Positions 13,879 to 28,800 of a stretch of 64,000 nt of DNA are shown here, in pieces. Position numbers and translations under genes: made by a program. The first letter of the stretch is position 1, and each line of letters opens with the position of its first letter. Source of the stretch: Ridgeia piscesae (taxonomy: Eukaryota > Annelida > Polychaeta > Sabellida > Siboglinidae). The DNA is taken from assembly GCA_025642075.2 (NCBI GenBank), contig JAODUO010000943.1:104501-168500 (forward strand), read 5' to 3'. A model generated the notes under the pieces. It had not been told where the DNA came from and made no database searches. It worked only from the letters and a program-made list of their open reading frames with translations.

Positions 13879-16800
13879 TCATTGCGTCTCGATGCCCTCC
13901 AGCGAAAACAACTCCTTGTGAAGCGCCGGGAATTCGACATCCGGATTCTCCTGCTTGAACCGGCCGAGGATGCTGCCGTGGCGCGCACTGAGCATGTGCA
14001 GAAGTGGGATCTTCTCGAGAAGCCCCATCAGCATTTGGTCCTCTTCAACGTGGTTCTTGCCAAGCTCGAGCTTCAGGGCCGCCTCAATGCGTTCGCTCAG
14101 TTTACGTATGACAATCGTATCCTTGACCCCGGGTCGTGCTGAAACACAAATGTTGTTAAGTTCGACGCCCCGTAAATCGTGCTCAGTATATCACCAGTTT
14201 CACAGAACTGACCTTTCCTATTGTTAAAGCTGCACATGAAAGTCATGAATATTTGTGTTAAAAATGTAAATTGCTGGTGTTAAAACTATCACCAAAATAA
14301 AAATACAAGATTAAGGAAATATTGTAAATTATGGATATGTGACCAAATTAAGTGGAAATCTCTCAGATTTGCTGCACAAGTGAAATAAGTAACAAGAGCA
14401 TTGGCTATTACTCTTATTAACCAGACTACTTTGGTGCCCAGTCTGCAATGCTTTGCATCTGTCTTGTTTTTTTGGGATAAATCACGCTCATATCTGTATT
14501 ATATCATTGTAAATTTTTCCAGATGGTGTTGTTTCTAGATTTTCTGGTATTGACACTTCCACTGCATAGATAATACAACTGTAATTAATATAACTGTGTC
14601 AATATTTGGGTTTCAGTTATGGGAGGTTTCGCTGTACTGTGAGTGCCAAGTACTGATGTACTCACTTGGGTCAATGAGAGCCAGCGCACACATCAACGAC
14701 AGTTCCGTGTCCGTCAACTTCAGCTTGATTACTTCTCGCGCAAATTCAAATATGGTTGTCATTACCTTTTTCTCATCATCGTCTGGAAGAAATGGTAGGC
14801 ATCAATCAGCATTGTACTGTAGTGTGCATCATTTAGAAGTATTAGAAGTATTATATGTGACTCAAACACCAGAACACATTCCTATTTTACATGAAAATGT
14901 ACTTGCATGTTTAAAATGGCAAATAAAGCTTTATTATCTTATTATTATCTTTACCTTTTACTCTACAGTGTTTAGTGATTATACTATACACTATTTAGTA
15001 GTGTCTATATACTACATCATTTACTGGTGTATTACATTATACACAGATCAATGTGATACTACATTGTACATCGTTTAGCGGTGTACTATAATTTAGTGTT
15101 ATACAATACAGTACATCGTTTAGTGACATAGCATATTTTCTACAATGCTCAGCGGTGTGTTTTACTGTGTTATTACTGTTACATCCTGCACTGTCCGCTA
15201 TATTATACTGACAACTCACTCAGATTCGTAAATGCTTCAAGAGGTATGAACGAAGCACCAAAGATGACACTGTTCGTCTGTATGTCATATGCCGTGCACA
15301 AGCGCAACAGTGCTATCTCAAAGCTCCCTGTAACATCAGCAACAATTTGTCAGGCCAATGTTACTCACAAAATGTTCTCTGCTGTATGTTGTGTATTACC
15401 AGCAATATTAATAGTAATTCAACTTTCAACAATTGCTATAATAAACAAGTAATTCACACCAACTAAAGATATAAAAAACAAAGAAAGATTGTTCAGAGAA
15501 GCTCCAGCAGCCATCATGTTAGTAGAAACAATATCAAAAACATTACATTCATACAACCACTGCATCCTTTCATCTTCAACTGGTGTGAAGTAGATATTCA
15601 GTGACTTGGCTCTCAAACATCGTAAGTTACTGGGACTAAAATTTTATTAACATACTTTTTAACATAAACTTTTATGATACGTCAGGGACTTACACAATCT
15701 TAGGAGAAAACATGCAGGCCTGGAAAAGGGCAAGTCGTTAGAACATGGTGGTCGAAATAGTCATTAGAACATGGTGGTCGAAATCAAGACAACCATATCG
15801 ATAGTGATGTCTGAAAAATGAGCACAAACACAGAGCATAACTCACCTCCTTTCAACAACATGATCTGATCGTCTTGTAGCAGACTCATGAAGCCGGGCAC
15901 CATTTTTGCAAATTCGATAATCTGTTGTACAGCCACCGTAAGTTTCTCTGCGATTTCAACCCATAGCTGCCTGTGTGTCTGTAAGGTAAGACACAACGGT
16001 AATGCCTTACTCGCCACATTACATAAATATATAATTTGCAAATTTTGACTGAATTTCATTTAATGAAATAACAAAATCATGTTCATGTAGACTGAAGTGT
16101 CCACAGATCAAATGTTTGATTAGAATAAACAAATTTAAAACTGTTTTGACATTATATTTCTACTGCTCAGGTTTATGTTTGTCAACAAAAAAATAACCTG
16201 GCCAATAATGGGTTCCAAGCCAGCTACTAAAACACCTAAGATTGGCAAAATATTACTTCTGACTAAAACACGAAACAACCTGTCAACACTGACCATTTGT
16301 TTGAACATCTCCAGCTGATCGTCCGTATATGACTGAGCTCGCATCTGTTCAATCTGATCATTCGTGAACAAACACGTCCGTGCATGCGCATCAGCGATGG
16401 CCTTCGATAGTAAGCCTGAAGAAAAACATAGTCATGTACAACACTCGCCTTGGGATCGTGATGGCATTTGTTTCGGTTTTGATATGCGAGTCACTAGATA
16501 TCATGGTACATAATTTGATAAGTATGGGGAAACAAATTAAAATGGTGTCATTTGTTGAAAACGAGCTTTTCCGGGTAAAATGACAAGCGATATAATGATG
16601 GTGGCAAGGCAAATTCAGAAAAGGTAGTTGTGATGTACATCATCGTTCATGTGATAGTTAGTTCCTCATGTCTCGATTAGCAAACCTCATCGTAGACTGG
16701 GTCGGAATGAAAATAGCAGACAAGGAAGCCAACAGAAGAATGCAACACATAACAAAAGAAGCCATATGGGTATGAAAGACCAAAACATTTTCAATAAAGA

Positions 16801-19800
16801 CGAGGGGAATTGTGAACATCTCACATGCATGCGGCACAAACAGCGAGGACATTGGCATAACAATACGACGAAGAACTGGTAAAATGAAGAAGCAGGAGCT
16901 CACCTAGGTCTACCTCCTCGGTGGTCTTGAGGATCACGTCAGAGTTGGTGGTGTAATTGACCGTCTCTGGCGGTACCTGCATGGTGTACCCAGCGGGAAT
17001 GGTCTGCGAGTTGGGGTATGACGCAGGCAGATACCCATTGGTGGGGAACTGAAACTGGCCTGCAGGAAACCTGCAATCAACACGACTCATAGTCAGTATG
17101 CTACCCATCACATATCACCCCTTATGGTATCTCCTCCTTCAGTAGCAAGCTGAGCTATTTGTGAAGAGTTGCAAATATTTAGCTGCAGCTGATCCCAGTT
17201 AACTTCTGAGTCTAAGAGAAGTGGAGGTAAGTTGATATATAGCGCAGTACCCAGTCACCAGGACTGCTCAAAACACTACACTTTACTGCCTGGCATCCTT
17301 GTTCAATCAAACACCATCTCTACTTCGCTAGGAAGCATCCAGTGTATGGCATAATTCCAGCTGAAGAAAATATTTCGAATATTTACCCTAGGTTGTAGGA
17401 AATAAACAGTCACAGTGACACTGAAATGAAGTTGAAATGTTGACATCTGTGTGCAAAAAATATGTTAAGCAATCTGAGAGGTTTGTAACTTGAAGTGAAA
17501 ACAATGCTACAGTTATAATGGGTGGCATTCTAGCAATTACTGAAATGTAATGCATCTCTAACAAAGTAAGTCTTTAGTATTTTACCTAAATTTACACTAT
17601 TAATGGCTAAGTACATATAAAACATTTTAAGTGACATAAATGTAACCCACAAAAACACCTCAACAGAGTGATGCATTTTCATGTCCCCGCCACCCTCAGC
17701 CATGACACGAGTGCTACCATTCTTATGTGACTAGCTTTACTCAGACTAGAATTTTTGCCTCACACTTTTTTTGGTGGTCACATGGATGCTAACTCAAACA
17801 CCTACAAGTCATAACCTGAAATGAACTACAAACATGTGTGTGACACACATTTTTAAGACATAAATGACAGATTTTTGAAGGCCTTTTTTTGTTTACTCCT
17901 TCATTGTTTACCGTCCACCACCCGTCCACTGATTTACATATCTAAATGACGGACGGATGGGTCTCTGCATAAAGGTTAAGCTATGACTGTACTCACCCAG
18001 GGTACTGGTTGTTGTTGGTAGGACTGCCACCTTCATACCCCGGCGAGTTCTCTTCGCCATCAAAGCCGTTCAGACTGACACGTCGTTTGTGGTAGTTTGC
18101 CTCATCCTCGACCCTCTCTCGCTGTTTCTTCGACATCCGCCCGAACTTCACCGCTACAACAAAAGGCCCCATGTGAACAACAGCCTTCATCTCCCCCTTC
18201 CCACTATTTTTGTGGCACTAAACCATCTCAATTTTATATCAACTCCCAAACCGGGTGTTACTACCCCACATTATTACTTAACTTATTTGCAGCGCCTCTC
18301 AATTTTTTATCAACCTCAAAACCGAGTCTAATAACCCATGTGTTTATTTGCAGTGCCCCTTGTTATTCCCTTTAAAAACTAAATTCAATTATTTTACCCC
18401 AGATATATTAACGGATATAAATTATTCAAAATACTCATCATCATCTCTTAAATCCAGTTAAAGTGCTTGTTCTTGTTGATAAAAATACACAAATAATGGT
18501 ACTACTTTCGGCCTACTGATTGACATCCTCCTCAAGGTAGTTGATGCCTACAGAAAGTCAGCGGCGGGAAGAGAAACTTGTAGGTTCTAGCACCTACCGT
18601 CCCGTGACATGCCCAGAGCAAGACATTTTTGTAAGCGGCAGTATTGGCATCGGTTTCGGTTTACTCGATCGATGACACAGTTCTTGTTGCGTGGACACTG
18701 GTAGTTGACTGGGCCGGCTTGACTCCGCCGGAAGAAACCCTTCAAATGTAGATAAAGAAATCCTAACATATGTCTGTGTAAAATTAGAGTAAAAAGACAC
18801 TGAAGTTTTTTTAATAGGCAAACTCTTAAAATTTACACATTTTGGGCTAGGGGTCGTTATAGAACAATTCAATCAATATAGATTTCTTGTGCACAGCACA
18901 CACACTGATGTCTTTTGGACAATCAACTGAAAGGAATAAAAATGTTGCCTAAATAAAAAAAACTTTTTGTGCAGATGTTCACTGGGTTTTTAACATCATC
19001 CTTTTGTCTGGGTCTTTTTAACATTGGTAGATGCTTTGCAGCCTTTTATTTTTTTTCGTATGTTTACTTTGAAAGGTATGACAAATGTGCATTATTCATT
19101 ACATATAGAAATGTTTTTTTTAAATGCATTCTGTTGACCGTAAACCCGCAAGATAATAACAAATTACACAGTTGGCTTTAGCTTTAATTTGTTTTTTGTC
19201 CGTTTTGTAATATCCCTTATGGTGCATGATAGGAAGCAGGGGAGACAGACAATTACTGAAGGTTAAACAAGTGCTTGAGTTGATTCAACCAAACAAACAA
19301 TTCCTGGTACATCTTTAAATGCCACCTGGCAATAAACTATTCGACTCTGAATCAGAAAAAATATATAAATTAGATGTTTCACAAAATGATTTCGCTGTTT
19401 CACACTAGACGACAATACTTGTGTGGCCTTTCGTTGCTTTAATTTGATAGGTGAAGCCATTTACCACTTGCACTGTCACACACAATACACAGCCAATAGC
19501 GGGACTAAGAATTAACAAACAATGTCAACAAAACTATTAAGGATATCAGAACACTGTAATTACTGATACCTTTGAATCTAACCAACTCATGTGACATCAA
19601 ATGGTAGAAATTTAATTACAATAAATAAGAAATTGTCAAAGAAAGTAACTGAAGTTTTTGCCTTTACTTCAAAATCGCTGTCATGGAGTCAGATAAATGG
19701 GGGGTTTACCCTTAGTAGGTCATGCATAGAATGAATACAGTACCTTGCATCCTTCACATGTGATGACTCCATAATGTACGCCAGATGACTTATCGCTGCA

Positions 19801-22800
19801 CACTTTACAAGGTATCACCTCAATGTGAGCTGCAACAAACACAAAGTACTGTCATATATTTGGCGAGATATTTTATGAGAGTTTAACTGTTACGTTACCT
19901 GAAATCACAGTTACTGACATGGTCACTCACATTCACATGGGGTGTTATTTCAGGTGAGGTTATTTTGTTAAGTTACCCGCAATCAGTTATCCATAATCAC
20001 ATGGGGTGTTAGTTATTACCAGGAAGTTGTCTTGAGTATAGAAAGCATGCATAGGCACATATATGAAAGTGTGTTGCTGGTAGACCCGTCTACCTCCTCA
20101 ATACTACCAGTACCAGGTAGGGCTTTTTATAATTAAATGTCTTGATTATAACAGATTTAAACATTTCACATGTGCAACATTCAAATTACAAAAATGTTTG
20201 GGGTTATTAAAAATAGTTTCAACATATGTGACATGTTCTAATGAAATGAGTCGTATGTCAGCGAACTTGATTTCGAGAAAATACAGCATAAACATGCAAT
20301 GATGGTTTTCGATGATTTTGACTTTTTGTCACCATCGTATACTTTGATATCTTTTTTGTCAATTGGCAATGCTTATTTCTCGTTTATATTATTTAGTACA
20401 TTTTATAGCCTTTTTAGACACACTACGTAACATTTGAGGCATGAATTTCGTAAAACAGAACCAATAAATCGCACTTGTTCGTGTCACATTCCTCAACGCA
20501 TGACGGACATATTTGGTACAGTGGAACCCCTCATTTAAGACCGCCCCCCCAAATCAGAGTGGGGCGGTCTTAAAAGAGGGGTGGTCTCTCGTGAGGGGTT
20601 TGCAACATTCAACACTAGGGGGCGCTTACACCGACTAACATTAACACTAGGGGGGCGCTTACAACCACTAAGTAGTAAAATACACAAAATAAAAAGTAGA
20701 AAATAAAAAATGAGATAACATATTAACAACAACAAAATTATTTATTCTGTTTATGTGTGACACGTTTCAGTATAAGTTTAATTTTGAATCTTTTTTCTAA
20801 ATAATATCTGATAAAAAGTATCCTCATTTTGAATCGTTTTTTATTATATCTGATAAAAATGGGGCTAAAATGTGCTGCCTCCTCATGGCGTCTGGGTAAT
20901 CGTACCGCGGTCGCCATTTTTTGTTTGTTCTTTCCAGCGCCGCAAAACGATCTTTTACTTTCTGATCTAATCATGAAAATGACCTCTTACTGCCGCAAAA
21001 CTTCCTCTCTAATAACTCATAAAATTAAATCATTTAAATTGCTGTGAAGAATAAAATTCACAAATCAAAATTGTGCTAAACTAAAGTCGACATCGCCTGC
21101 AGCTGTTACGCGCAGGCCGTAGATTACTGTAGCGTTACGTCGATATTTTATCGCGATGTCGCTAAATCTGCATTCCGGTTTTATCCTAAACTAACCTAAA
21201 ACTTAGCCTAAGTTTCTAAACTTTAGTCATACAAATATGGATATTTAATCACAGAGTTATGCATAGCCACCGACGGTGACCATGTCCGCCATAATGTCTT
21301 GCCGGCGAGTTCTTGCGCGAGTTTGTTTCATGAAGTTTATTTGTTTCAATAATGTAAGTGATTTAATTTTATAACATAGTGTATGTTTATAAATATATAA
21401 GATATGTGAGGAAAGTCTAGCGGTTGTGTGATGTCGTTTTCATAATTCGGTCAGAAAGTAAAAGATCACCAAAATGAATGGTCGTCATCAGGCGATTTAT
21501 TGTTTTTATGGCATTACTGTGCGCGTTAGTCATGCGTTTAATGAGAGTTCATTGCGATATTTAGGTTAAAAAATGTGCTGGCCACCTTGTTCGTCAGGGG
21601 TAAAATTCAAATTGCCATGGTCATTGGTCGCGTCTGCCAGGTGGTCGTAAATGAGGGTGGTCGTTCGTGAGGGGTTCCAGGGTCCCCACTGATGTAAATT
21701 TAAGCCAATAGCAGCGCTTAATGCGAGAGGGCTATATGTAAACAAATGTCATTAGACGCCGTGAGGAGCTGATAGCCGGCCCCTTATTGGTGTAGAGCTG
21801 TGCGCGCAGGCACAGTGCGCACTTGCTAGCCGTAAACAACATGGAATCGATAGGGTCGCTGCTACAAAACATTGCTAAATACTCGGATTATGTTGTAATA
21901 ATTTCAGTAAACTTCAGCATGATATATTATCGACAGTGTGTGCTTACGTGACCGTGAACTTCAAATGCGTTTTTCTCCATTTGAAACTTTCTACCCCAGG
22001 CATGTTCAGCGTCCAATAACTTTGGCTATATTTATACTATATGTCCATAATTTTACACCATTTGAAAGCTTAATACATCTTCTTTATTTTTTTTACATAC
22101 GACTCTTCATTAGAACATGTCACATATTTATTATATAATTAAGAACATTATAGTATAAACTAAGGAACAGCTAGCATTTTTAAATACAGATAGAGTACCA
22201 CTAATAAAACTGCATTATTTAGTGCAGTCCAACCAAATTCCCAACTGACACAATTATACAGGTTCAGTTTATATTATAATTGTGTGTACATTGCCTAACT
22301 GTAGGCAATTCATACTGTCTATCTTGCTAACACATCTATAACTATAATTGCACTTGCCTATGCTAGTGCACCTGGTTGAATTTAACCAGTACATTTAAAC
22401 ATAAACCATTATCACCAACATCACACAAGAGCATAACACCACAGCAATTTGCAGATAACACAGAGAAAGCCTCATGCCCTCCATTCTGAATGAAGCCTGC
22501 TTGAGACCGCTCTCTCTCCACTGCTAAACAATCACAATACCCTTAACGTTAAGGGGTTTTCTCAAACCACAGAGTATGAATAGGACGGCTGCCTTTTGTG
22601 GCTTCGGGGTCATGCCACTAGTGCTTATCCAGGTTTGGGTTCAAGGATACGGTCAGGTTGCTGCAAGCGAAGTATGAAACATTCTCACACACAAACCTAC
22701 TGTTTTAGTTTGGTAACACCCATTCAAATTAAGCCTGTGCAGTCTTTATAGTTCTGTCGTTACTTACATCACCAGTTCAAGCTTACTAAACCACAGTCTT

Positions 22801-25800
22801 TCTTTACAATTCCACCTGTCAGAGAGTACATTCTTACAGAAATTCCTCCTGAGGAAATATTTGCTCAATAAATGTAGGGTGAAGGGGTTTTGCTCATGCT
22901 TACATACACATGAACATGTGTAGAAAACCACTGCGGGCCTGATTGTTATGCAAGTCCACTGCTACAAAGGACATCATGGAATAAACGCCCCTAGCTCTGT
23001 GTGGCTATTATACTTACATATACATCTCCAAATGCAAGCACGCAACCGACCACTACGCACACAAAGCAGTCTGTATTCCTTATCTGATGGATGACCCTGT
23101 CACGATATTAATTACTAAAGTTCCCACTCTGGCTTTTCAGACATCAAAGTTTGCATCAGAACAAATTCAGTCACCAGACACTGATACGTTTATAATATGA
23201 AAATGTTGCCAGGCTTTGATCAGCCATAACCAGTTCCAGATTGTAGTTCTAGCTTCTGTGTGGGGATGCAGCAGTTGTCAACACTACATATGTTACAGGA
23301 CAATCTCAGATCTGTGGTAGGTTTTGCATGTCATAGTTAGTACTTCAGTCATCGATGTTACCTAGAAAAGTAGGAAGATAATTTTTTTCTCCAAAACCAA
23401 CAGCTAAAAGATCACTTAGTTTATCATTTTACAGTGAGAAAATTTACAGTGGACTGACTTGACTACCTATGACTTGGACTAACTTGACTTGAGGAGTTGA
23501 TGACTTCATTTTCAGCGAATATGAAAATGGCAAATCACAATTCAAATCTTGAAACTGACCTTTCAACAACAACACACCAACGTGGCAGTTTATTTAGACT
23601 GGTGCAAGACGTAACAGTTCCGACATAGCAGTCTACTTCTCCAGTACCTCTACTAAATTTACAACTGGCCTGTGACTTATGTATATTGTCATGAGCTTCT
23701 CAGGAAACTTTCAGATACCTTTTCCAACCTTGGTCTCACAAGCTGATTTGTAAGTAGTTTCTAAGTATACTGTACTAAACAGTTCTCTGTCAGCAGAGTT
23801 CATAGAATGGCCTCATGAATTATGTTCAAATCACCAGTGTCATTCATGGTAGCGATGATATAAATTACTTTTACCTTCACGTAATATATTAGGTTGCTTA
23901 TATGACAAAATGCTCTGTATAAAACTTGGTTGTAAGCCAAAGTTACCTGTTCTTTATATTTTAATGTTTTAACTAAAATAGTAATGCTGAAAGAAGGCAT
24001 ACTGCCATTTCAAAGTAGCAACTGTGAGATGTTCGCTTTGTAAACAAATTGTTGAGTTTTTTATAGCCTTTATTGGTACTTTTTGCGGGAGATATACATA
24101 TCATAAGTTGGACGAGTATAACTGATTCAATAACAATCACCACCTGGGCCAATTCCAGATAACAGCACAGATACTACTTTAAATGTCATTGTATATTTTT
24201 AATTACCATCAACAGTGGCTGATTGCATTATCTTCATAAACCACGACTAAAACCTGTAACGTCAAAAGGTTGCATACTTAACATTCATTTAATTAAAATT
24301 AATCTTTTTTTTTATTTCCTGATATTATACATCCAGATATTTTGTTTATGGACTGCATTTACTATGGATCAGACACAATTCACAAACTCAGTAGCAAGCA
24401 TTTTATCAGCTGTTTTGTGTGCACCGTGCAAGATGTTACCATGCACAATGGGAACGACTCAATATAAATAGTTTATGAAGACCAATCAATACATCTATCC
24501 ACTACAGTTATCATCACCAGTAAGAAACTGGCATTGCGATAGTCTCAAATTTATTGTCACCCGACTCCACAACCTGGACACTCTATCTCTGGATCAATAA
24601 TGGACACTGGACAGCATTGTGACAAATAAACACTGGGTATGACAGTGCCTACTAGACATGAACATTTGTAACAATAACAACAGATGTACTGGACATGACA
24701 AACAGACTAGTGAGTGTGGACTACAGGCGGCACCTTTGTGTGTGGAGTGAAGAGAGCTCTGTATCAAACTGGACAATGTATCAAATGCCAATACTGTCAT
24801 CCATTTAACATGTCAAGACTTTCCAAAGACAGAATGCAACCGTACAGTGAGATTGATCGACGGCAACTAATTTTTATAAGTGAAGTCGGTAAATACATGG
24901 TACATCACTTGAGTGAAGTTGAGTCCCTCCATATATCTGTCAGTGTCAGTCCGGCTGTAATCAGTGATGCCACTAATGTAATTTTATGTGCGATGAAACA
25001 TGTTATACATCAAAGAGAGCGACATGACCTGTTGATCCATCACATTACATGTTACAACCTGACGCAAATGAACCATGTCAAGTCATCAAAGACATCATGT
25101 GTCATCATGACTACACCAAGAATAGCGTGAACCAGAATACAGAGCTGCCAAAAACACACATGATGGTAGTCAAAAATATCCAACTGGTACTTTGAATTTT
25201 TTACCAAACAGTACACTACATTTTCAATTGACAATTCTTGAACTTGAAGCTAAAAAATTTTTTTTTTTTTAAAACATTTGGCATATCCTTGCACGGTTCT
25301 AATGCGTTATTTCCCTTACGATTTTAGACGTATGAAAGACACACTGGTCTGCCAATCAAAGGATGAGGTTCCAGATTCTATTAGATTATAGCAACAGCAG
25401 GTAAACTGCACTGTGGTGTTAAATTCACACAACATTTTTATTTAACAACAGTCCCATGTTATATACACTGTAGAGTGCTGTGGTAAAGAACATTAATCAC
25501 AATCTTATAATTTGGCCAGTTCTAAAATGATGCAAACATTGAAAGCAATGATTAGACCCTGTGCTTATACAGAAGTCTGGAGGTAACCCAATCTTGCGAT
25601 AGCTTTTCTATCGTAACGCTGAAAACAGCTGGTTCTTCCTGCGGGTAACTACTGCGCCACTCAACTGCACCAGTTAATCAGACTAGCTGTTTAATTGGAA
25701 TGTCAAGTTAAATTACACAAATGTCACATAACAGATCCCAACAGTTTCCATTTGTCCCTCATTTAGATCTAGTTTTGATTGTAACCTGTTACATACATTG

Positions 25801-28800
25801 TAAGAGCTCCGTACTCATCACTCATTCTTGTTACAGCTAAGACAGGACATTTAGATGGCTAATCTTACTTCTAGCACTGGTGATGATTTCAAAATACATT
25901 TAAAATACATAGATCTAGTATTAATTTTCTATGCATAAATGTTACACATGCATACAAAAAACTAACAGGCACAGCATAAAACATCTTTCTGAATGGATAA
26001 CAAGCTATAACAAATTCTTAAATCATTAACCAAATTAACCCTCAGCCTCATATATTTACACTTGCATTTAAAAATAGCATTGTTTTATTAAAAATGTCAT
26101 CCTGACATCATTTTTAATGTCACGATGGCATAATATAAAATTCAACGTAAGAGATACCTATATCTTGTATGAAATGCATTTTGGAATGACATCTATAAAT
26201 TGCGTTGTGCATTTATAGAACACAATAGCCTTGTCACCAACAACTACGCGGGCTCGACATTATCACTGGCCCGGCTTGTTTTTAAGCTATCGCCAATGTC
26301 AGTCCAGTTCAGGCCATCAGTTTTCATATTTTATTGGCCCGACGTGCCACTGGATTCAATCCAATTAGTCGCTTTTGCTTTAGATAGTTTCTATCACTTG
26401 TCACCTCAATGCATCAATCAAGCAGGATCTATAGCAGTGAATCTACAACTGACCCTGTGCTCTTGCTTGAACCCAGTCAACATCTTATTTTTCAGATGAT
26501 TACATATTGCATGTTCTCAATAACGTTGCATGGCATCACTACTAGCAACACTATGCAGAGTTCTTAATAACTGTAAACTTAATTAATAATGTCTCTGTGC
26601 TGAAACAGAATTCTTGCTAAGTTTGTCTAATGCAGATAACGCGCCAGATTCTGCAGTAATAACAACTAACAATCTTCAGTTAACTTCGCATGCATGCTTA
26701 CCATTGTCGCTATCTGAATTTGTTTAACCAGATCAATTGTCCTGTTTGCAAAAGTCCGTAGGTAGTGGATTAACACATGTAAACACACTGTACTCCGGCC
26801 TACATGAGAGCTGGCTCACAGTCACACCCGGATGTGTGAAACCTACAATGTAGAGAAAAAGCCTACACCTGGCACAGCTCCCCCGGACATTAGACGCACT
26901 GAACCCTGCCAGTCTCACGGAGCGACCAGAACAAGTGGCAGACACAGCACATGAACTACGCATCCACGTCACTACACAGCACATGAACTACGCATCCACG
27001 TCATTACACAGCACATGAACTATGCATCCAAGTCACTACACAGCACATGAACTATGCATCCACGTGACCACAGCAGAACTGTGTCCAACTTCCTCAATTC
27101 CACAAATAAGCAATTCTTCAAAATGCACCATTTTGATGCAAGTGTTACAAAAATACTGCAGGCATGTCCTGGAAACTCTAAAAATATTATTCACACCATC
27201 AACCCTTTTTCAACTTGGAGTTAACACTGGATCCGTCAGCTAATCGACTACCTTAAATTTGGCAATTAACTGCCTATTAATACCTCTGCTCAGTGGTCAG
27301 ATGGGTAACGACAGGCATTTCCTAGAAGTGATGTTTGATGCAGAGTTGGTTCCAGGAATCACAAAACGAGCAACAAATAGGACAAAGTTCAACTTATTCA
27401 GTGAACTTCCGTCCACAGCGTGGGATAAATGCTAGCCTGGGGTAATGTACTGCAGCCAACTAGTTCCCCCCAGTGGTTACTGAGGATGGTTGACGATAAC
27501 AGAAACTATACAAAAGTTGCTTACAAAAATGTACTGGGAAACAACATAATGCACAATCAAAACTACTAGAACATCAAATTTGTATGATGAGTAATAATAG
27601 TTGATTGTGTTGGACACCTTCATAGCTTTATGTAGAGACCTGTGTACACCCGTCATTTGGACGGGTAAAAACGAATATGGACGGGTAGAAATATGGTGGA
27701 CGGGTTGTGGACGAGTAAAAAATGAAGGAGCAAAAAAGGTCTTCCAAAACCATAGATATTGTTAGTTATGCCATGAAAATGAGTGAAAATGGTGTCACAT
27801 GTGTGTTTGTAGTCCATTTTAGGTCATCACACATTTAAAAGTTTGTAAACTGGCTTAACAGTTAACATCCATGTGTCCACCAAAACATGTGTGACTGGCA
27901 AGAATTTTATCCTGCATAAAGCCATGGACACCTTTGTCACCCAGGCATCCACCTATAATAGGCTAACTTTGGGCACTGCAAGTGTATCTCCCCCCAGGCA
28001 CCAACATCTACACCCCTCCTTTTACATTCATCACTTCCTTTACATGCTTTGCTCTGATCTTCTGACTAGTGATGTATATGAAAACCAATGGAGGTAATAT
28101 TTGAAGTTATTTACCTTTTTAGTAGACAAATGTATTTGTCACTCATTCCCCAGGAGGCGTGCGTCACTGTGGGGTTGCTGCATGCAACTGGCGACAGCAG
28201 ATATTAATTGGTTACCAGTTTCACTTTTAGTTCAAAATGCTAATGGTGACAAGATAACAGTCATGTCCCTGGTATGACATTTGACGAGTGTGCGGAAGCT
28301 AATGTACACAGGGCAGGTCATAAAAATGACAAAACTAGGTGACAAAGTCACAGATGCTTGAGACCTATGCAGGCTGATGGAGATCAGAAGATGCCCAATT
28401 CTGCACTCCATCTGCAGTGAGACTGACAACAGGAAGTCAGGGAGACTAACAAGCCACAGTATGGCTCTTGATGGTTAGCGTCAGGGCTCAGGCAATGCAC
28501 AACACAGAGTTGACCATCTCAGTATGAGCCACCATGCTCCCGTCGCGTCACAACTCTCCCTAGTTATTTGGGGCTTAAGACAGGTGTGTGTGTTTTGTAA
28601 ACATGAACTTTTTGTAAGCATTACCATGGGTAGTTGTTTCCTCATAGTTAAAACACATTTGGCCAGTAAGATGTTGTTAGAATGTAGCAACACATTTTAT
28701 GATAAAATTAATAGATATCTGCCACTTACTAAAATCAATTGCTACAATGCAGAATGGTTTGTTTATATTACAAGTTGACCAAATTTCAACCGGAGTGTTT

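Noticed and set aside
15419..15616. Minus-strand frame between HR3 ligand-binding exons, considered as a missing LBD exon
   Set aside because: Exons 15978-15846 and 15327-15220 join in phase and align continuously with the ROR ligand-binding domain, leaving no gap for it.
27270..27490. Possible additional tRNA-SINE (TGGTCAGATGGG and GGTTCCAGGAATC)
   Set aside because: The B-box is disrupted and no second copy of the body was found; too weak to call.
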